From Polaribacter sp. L3A8 (GTDB taxonomy: Bacteria > Bacteroidota > Bacteroidia > Flavobacteriales > Flavobacteriaceae), in NCBI RefSeq assembly GCF_009796785.1, contig NZ_CP047026.1:3888501-3952500 (forward strand): a DNA stretch of 64,000 nt, written 5' to 3'. The position numbers and the translations under genes were made by a program. How positions within the stretch are numbered: the stretch's first letter is position 1; the number at the start of each line of letters is the position of its first letter. This document shows positions 61,057-64,000 of this stretch, in pieces. The notes under the pieces were generated by a model. The model saw only the letters and a list, made by a program, of their open reading frames with translations, did not search any database and had not been told where the DNA came from.

Positions 61057-62721
61057 TTAAAAGTAGTTTTTCCAGTTGATTATCAGTTTAACGCTTTTAA
61101 AATCAATGTTTTGTTTGTTTATTTTGCCTACAGCAAGGCTAAGGTTAATTTGTGAAGTATTTGTGTTGAATAAATAACCTAGCCCTAGACCCAAAAGATT
61201 TTCATTTTTTGAGTTTATATTTATTTTTCCTATATCTAGCAAAGTGTATAAATATGATTTCTCTGAAGTTAAATATCGATATTCTATATTAAAGAAAGTA
61301 TAGTTTTTTGTAAGTATGCTTTGTTCGTTAAATCCTCTGATACTATTTGCGCCTCCAATTCTAAAAAGTTCATTATTTATATAGAAGTTAGAATTTAGGT
61401 ATCCAATTTTATTTTTGATGTAAATGCTGGTTCGTAAATTTAAATCCCATAGATATGAAATTGTAGATTCAAATTTAAATTGATTGTTAGATTTTTCACT
61501 TACCTTCCTTTGACCAAAACTTGGGTTAATTTCTAAATAAAATTTATTGTTAAAAAAAACATCGTTTTTAGGAATACTATATTTTAGTTGTAATCCTAAA
61601 AAATAATTGTCATAACTTTCAATATTATTGGTTAAATTCTCTACTAGTTTTTCTGAGGTTTCAGAATTATAAGTTAAGGCTAGTTTTATTTTATTGTTAA
61701 TGTGATAAGAAATTTTTGTGTCAAATTTTGAGCTTAAGAAACTAGAATCTTGTTTGTATATAAGGAAAGATAGTTCTGGGCTAAATTTTAAATTGAATAT
61801 ATATGGTATTTCTGTAGATAATTTTAATTCTTGTCTTTCTTCTCCTATGCTGTTCCAATAAAGACCAAATCTTTCACCGCTATTAAGTATGTTGTTTAAT
61901 TTTAGATCTATATTTCCATTAAATAAAACATCTCCGTTATCTTTAGATGCAAAACTCACAATCCCGTCAAAACTATTATTTACTTGTTTTTTTAAATACA
62001 TATATAATAAGGTGGAGTCTTTTGTGAATAAAACTTCAGTAGGTTTTATTTCTGATACAAATGGTATGCCTTTGGTTGCTATAGATATGTCTTTAATTTT
62101 TTGTTGGTTAAAAAGAGTGTTTTGTTTTAAATTAAAATAATTTTTTAAATATGATTTAGGGAAATTTTCATAACCTTTTACTTTTACTTGATTGATGATT
62201 CTTTTGTTAGAAGGATTGATATTTAAATCAGCAAATAAAGTTTTGTCTTTAATTACTATATTTTGAAGCTGAACTTTAGAAAATGATTTACCTTCATCAT
62301 CTAATGTTTTAGAAATTTTTAATAAACTAGTAGATAGTTTTTCAATAGGGATAGAAATAGTATTCCCTTTTAAATTTGACTTTTCGAAATAAATTTTAGA
62401 AACGGAGTTTAATTTAATTACTGCCACATCTATTTTGTTGTTTAAATTATAAAAAACAATGTAATCTTTTTTTAAATTGACAATACTATCAATTGTATTT
62501 GTAAAATAACCAGATTTTTTCAAGTACTCAGAAACTCTATCGATTTCTAAATTTAGAGTTTTGATTTTTTTGTGTTTCTTCTGATAATCTATTTTTTCTA
62601 AAGCAATTATTTCTAATTTATCTTTAGACGTAATTTTTAAAGTGAAACCTTGTGCATATATTCCTTTAAAAGAAAATAAGATAAATAGAATTATTAAGTA
62701 AAGATTCTTTTTTTTGTTCAA
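61057..62721 (-). CDS. Compact Omp85-family (POTRA plus barrel) protein
   Basis: The 554-residue exported protein (MNKKKNLYLIILFILFSFKGIYA) carries one or two POTRA-like units (about 115-250; NQVKVKGYENFPKSYLKNYFNLK is the POTRA start). A 16-strand-type barrel follows. The Omp85 hallmark IGGANSIRGFNEQSI (about 465-479, the RGF motif) lies in the loop, and the end SVKLIINWKNYF is aromatic. It is shorter than BamA (usually 800 or more), with TamA/TpsB-like length. It probably inserts or exports an outer-membrane protein or lipid. It lies next to the ribosomal-protein operon in the opposite direction. Confidence 0.85.
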   Translation of the reverse strand: MNKKKNLYLIILFILFSFKGIYAQGFTLKITSKDKLEIIALEKIDYQKKHKKIKTLNLEIDRVSEYLKKSGYFTNTIDSIVNLKKDYIVFYNLNNKIDVAVIKLNSVSKIYFEKSNLKGNTISIPIEKLSTSLLKISKTLDDEGKSFSKVQLQNIVIKDKTLFADLNINPSNKRIINQVKVKGYENFPKSYLKNYFNLKQNTLFNQQKIKDISIATKGIPFVSEIKPTEVLFTKDSTLLYMYLKKQVNNSFDGIVSFASKDNGDVLFNGNIDLKLNNILNSGERFGLYWNSIGEERQELKLSTEIPYIFNLKFSPELSFLIYKQDSSFLSSKFDTKISYHINNKIKLALTYNSETSEKLVENLTNNIESYDNYFLGLQLKYSIPKNDVFFNNKFYLEINPSFGQRKVSEKSNNQFKFESTISYLWDLNLRTSIYIKNKIGYLNSNFYINNELFRIGGANSIRGFNEQSILTKNYTFFNIEYRYLTSEKSYLYTLLDIGKININSKNENLLGLGLGYLFNTNTSQINLSLAVGKINKQNIDFKSVKLIINWKNYF

Positions 62722-62809
62722 AATTGATATAATAGGTGTGTCAAATGTAAAAGAAAATCATAAAATTTAATCAAAAAATAAAGATTAAGAAAAAATAACT
62801 TGCTGATAC

Positions 62810-62839
62810 TTGAATAATTAGAAAATAATTGTACATTTG
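62810..62839 (+). promoter_or_regulatory. Flavobacterial sigma-A promoter of the rpsL operon
   Basis: TTG at 62810-62812, a 19-bp spacer and TACATTTG at 62832-62839 match the Bacteroidota consensus TTG/TANNTTTG. The start codon of rpsL is 59 bases further on. Confidence 0.75.
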
Positions 62840-62897
62840 CGGACTCTTAAAAAAGAGTAAAGGTTTAATTATAAACGAAAAACAGTAATAATTTAGT

Positions 62898-63272
62898 ATG
62901 CCAACTATTCAACAATTAGTTCGTAAAGGAAGAACCAAAATAACTAAGAAGAGTAAATCGGCTGCTTTGTCGTCTTGTCCTCAAAGACGTGGAGTTTGTA
63001 CTCGTGTTTATACTACAACACCAAAGAAACCTAATTCAGCAATGCGTAAAGTTGCCAGAGTTAGATTGACAAATGGTAATGAGATAAACGCATACATTCC
63101 AGGTGAAGGACATAACTTACAGGAGCACTCGATAGTATTAGTTAGAGGTGGAAGGGTAAAAGATTTACCAGGTGTTAAATATCACGTAGTACGTGGTGCA
63201 TTAGATACAGCAGGTGTTGAGGGGAGAACCCAGAGACGTTCAAAGTATGGTGCAAAACGCCCAAAGAAGTAA
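62898..63272 (+). CDS. rpsL: 30S ribosomal protein S12
   Basis: The 124-residue protein is almost identical in pattern to bacterial S12: [70 protein letters not shown]. It helps decode at the ribosomal A site. Lys43 (in PKKPNSA) and the Lys in RVKDLPG, which are the usual sites of streptomycin resistance changes, have the wild-type residue. It is the first gene of the streptomycin operon. Confidence 0.98.
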   Translation: MPTIQQLVRKGRTKITKKSKSAALSSCPQRRGVCTRVYTTTPKKPNSAMRKVARVRLTNGNEINAYIPGEGHNLQEHSIVLVRGGRVKDLPGVKYHVVRGALDTAGVEGRTQRRSKYGAKRPKK

Positions 63273-63411
63273 GAGTTACAAGTTAGAGGTTGTGAGCTTT
63301 TAAGGTTAATGTTTCTGTGTTTAAGGGGTTTTCTTAAATGTCGGGTTTTAAGCTTATGGTTAATAACTGAAGGTTAGTAACAAATTAATTAACTTTTTTA
63401 ATGTAAAAGAC

Positions 63412-64000
<589 letters not shown>

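Overview
The window is AT-rich DNA from a marine-type member of the Flavobacteriaceae (Bacteroidota), of the Polaribacter/Tenacibaculum kind. The grounds are: SusC/SusD genes; a tmRNA tag reading GEDNYALAA; a TTG/TANNTTTG promoter in front of rpsL; many lipoproteins with a Cys box after a short hydrophobic leader; and the gene content of mpl, creD, kdsA, rarA and a rpsL-rpsG-fusA operon. Genus assignment is inference.

Bases 1-10160 are accessory. A mobilizable element lies against the 3' end of ssrA (tmRNA). Its genes run leftward: an unknown 268-aa gene, a small helix-turn-helix gene, a primase-helicase, a TOPRIM primase, a ribbon-helix-helix MobC, a relaxase, and a membrane coiled-coil protein. 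No integrase is visible. The helix-turn-helix gene is split by a complete IS3-family element with a 5-bp target duplication, and the original 96-codon frame can be rebuilt exactly. Further left are an unknown gene between inverted repeats and an OLD-type ATPase/TOPRIM nuclease. That nuclease begins at the end of an IS30-family element and appears to have lost its N-terminus to it.

Bases 10165-20990 hold ssrA, a saccharopine/alanine-dehydrogenase-like enzyme, a secreted cholesterol-dependent-cytolysin-like protein, and an envelope cluster around an ECF sigma factor. Four promoters share GTGACTT-N12/13-TGTGTT. They lie in front of lapA, the sigma factor operon (with a small protein and an MscS channel), a double beta-barrel/coiled-coil protein, and a divergent OmpA-C protein. 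This reads as a self-contained ECF envelope-stress regulon.

Bases 21000-29050 hold creD with a winged-helix regulator and small membrane proteins, kdsA, an M28 peptidase, and two tandem small beta-barrel paralogues. Bases 29136-35762 are one giant alpha-2-macroglobulin-like lipoprotein or periplasmic protein with a SusC-type carboxypeptidase-regulatory plus TonB-plug module inserted in the middle. Then come mpl, an orphan PqqD-HprK-like kinase with a nucleotidyltransferase, TrkH/TrkA, an octaheme cytochrome with TPR repeats, radC, and a small surface-polysaccharide group (deacetylase, FemAB-like, flippase, glycosyltransferase).

Bases 50399-62721 hold a YjjG nucleotidase, rarA, a rhomboid protease, rlmB, a SusC/SusD locus with two accessory lipoproteins in the order known from BT2264-BT2261, and a compact Omp85 protein. 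The window ends in the streptomycin operon (rpsL, rpsG, fusA cut by the window edge). Two copies of a stem-loop interspersed repeat (starting GCGTTAAGGATTGAA) lie at 10571-10659 and 25057-25138.
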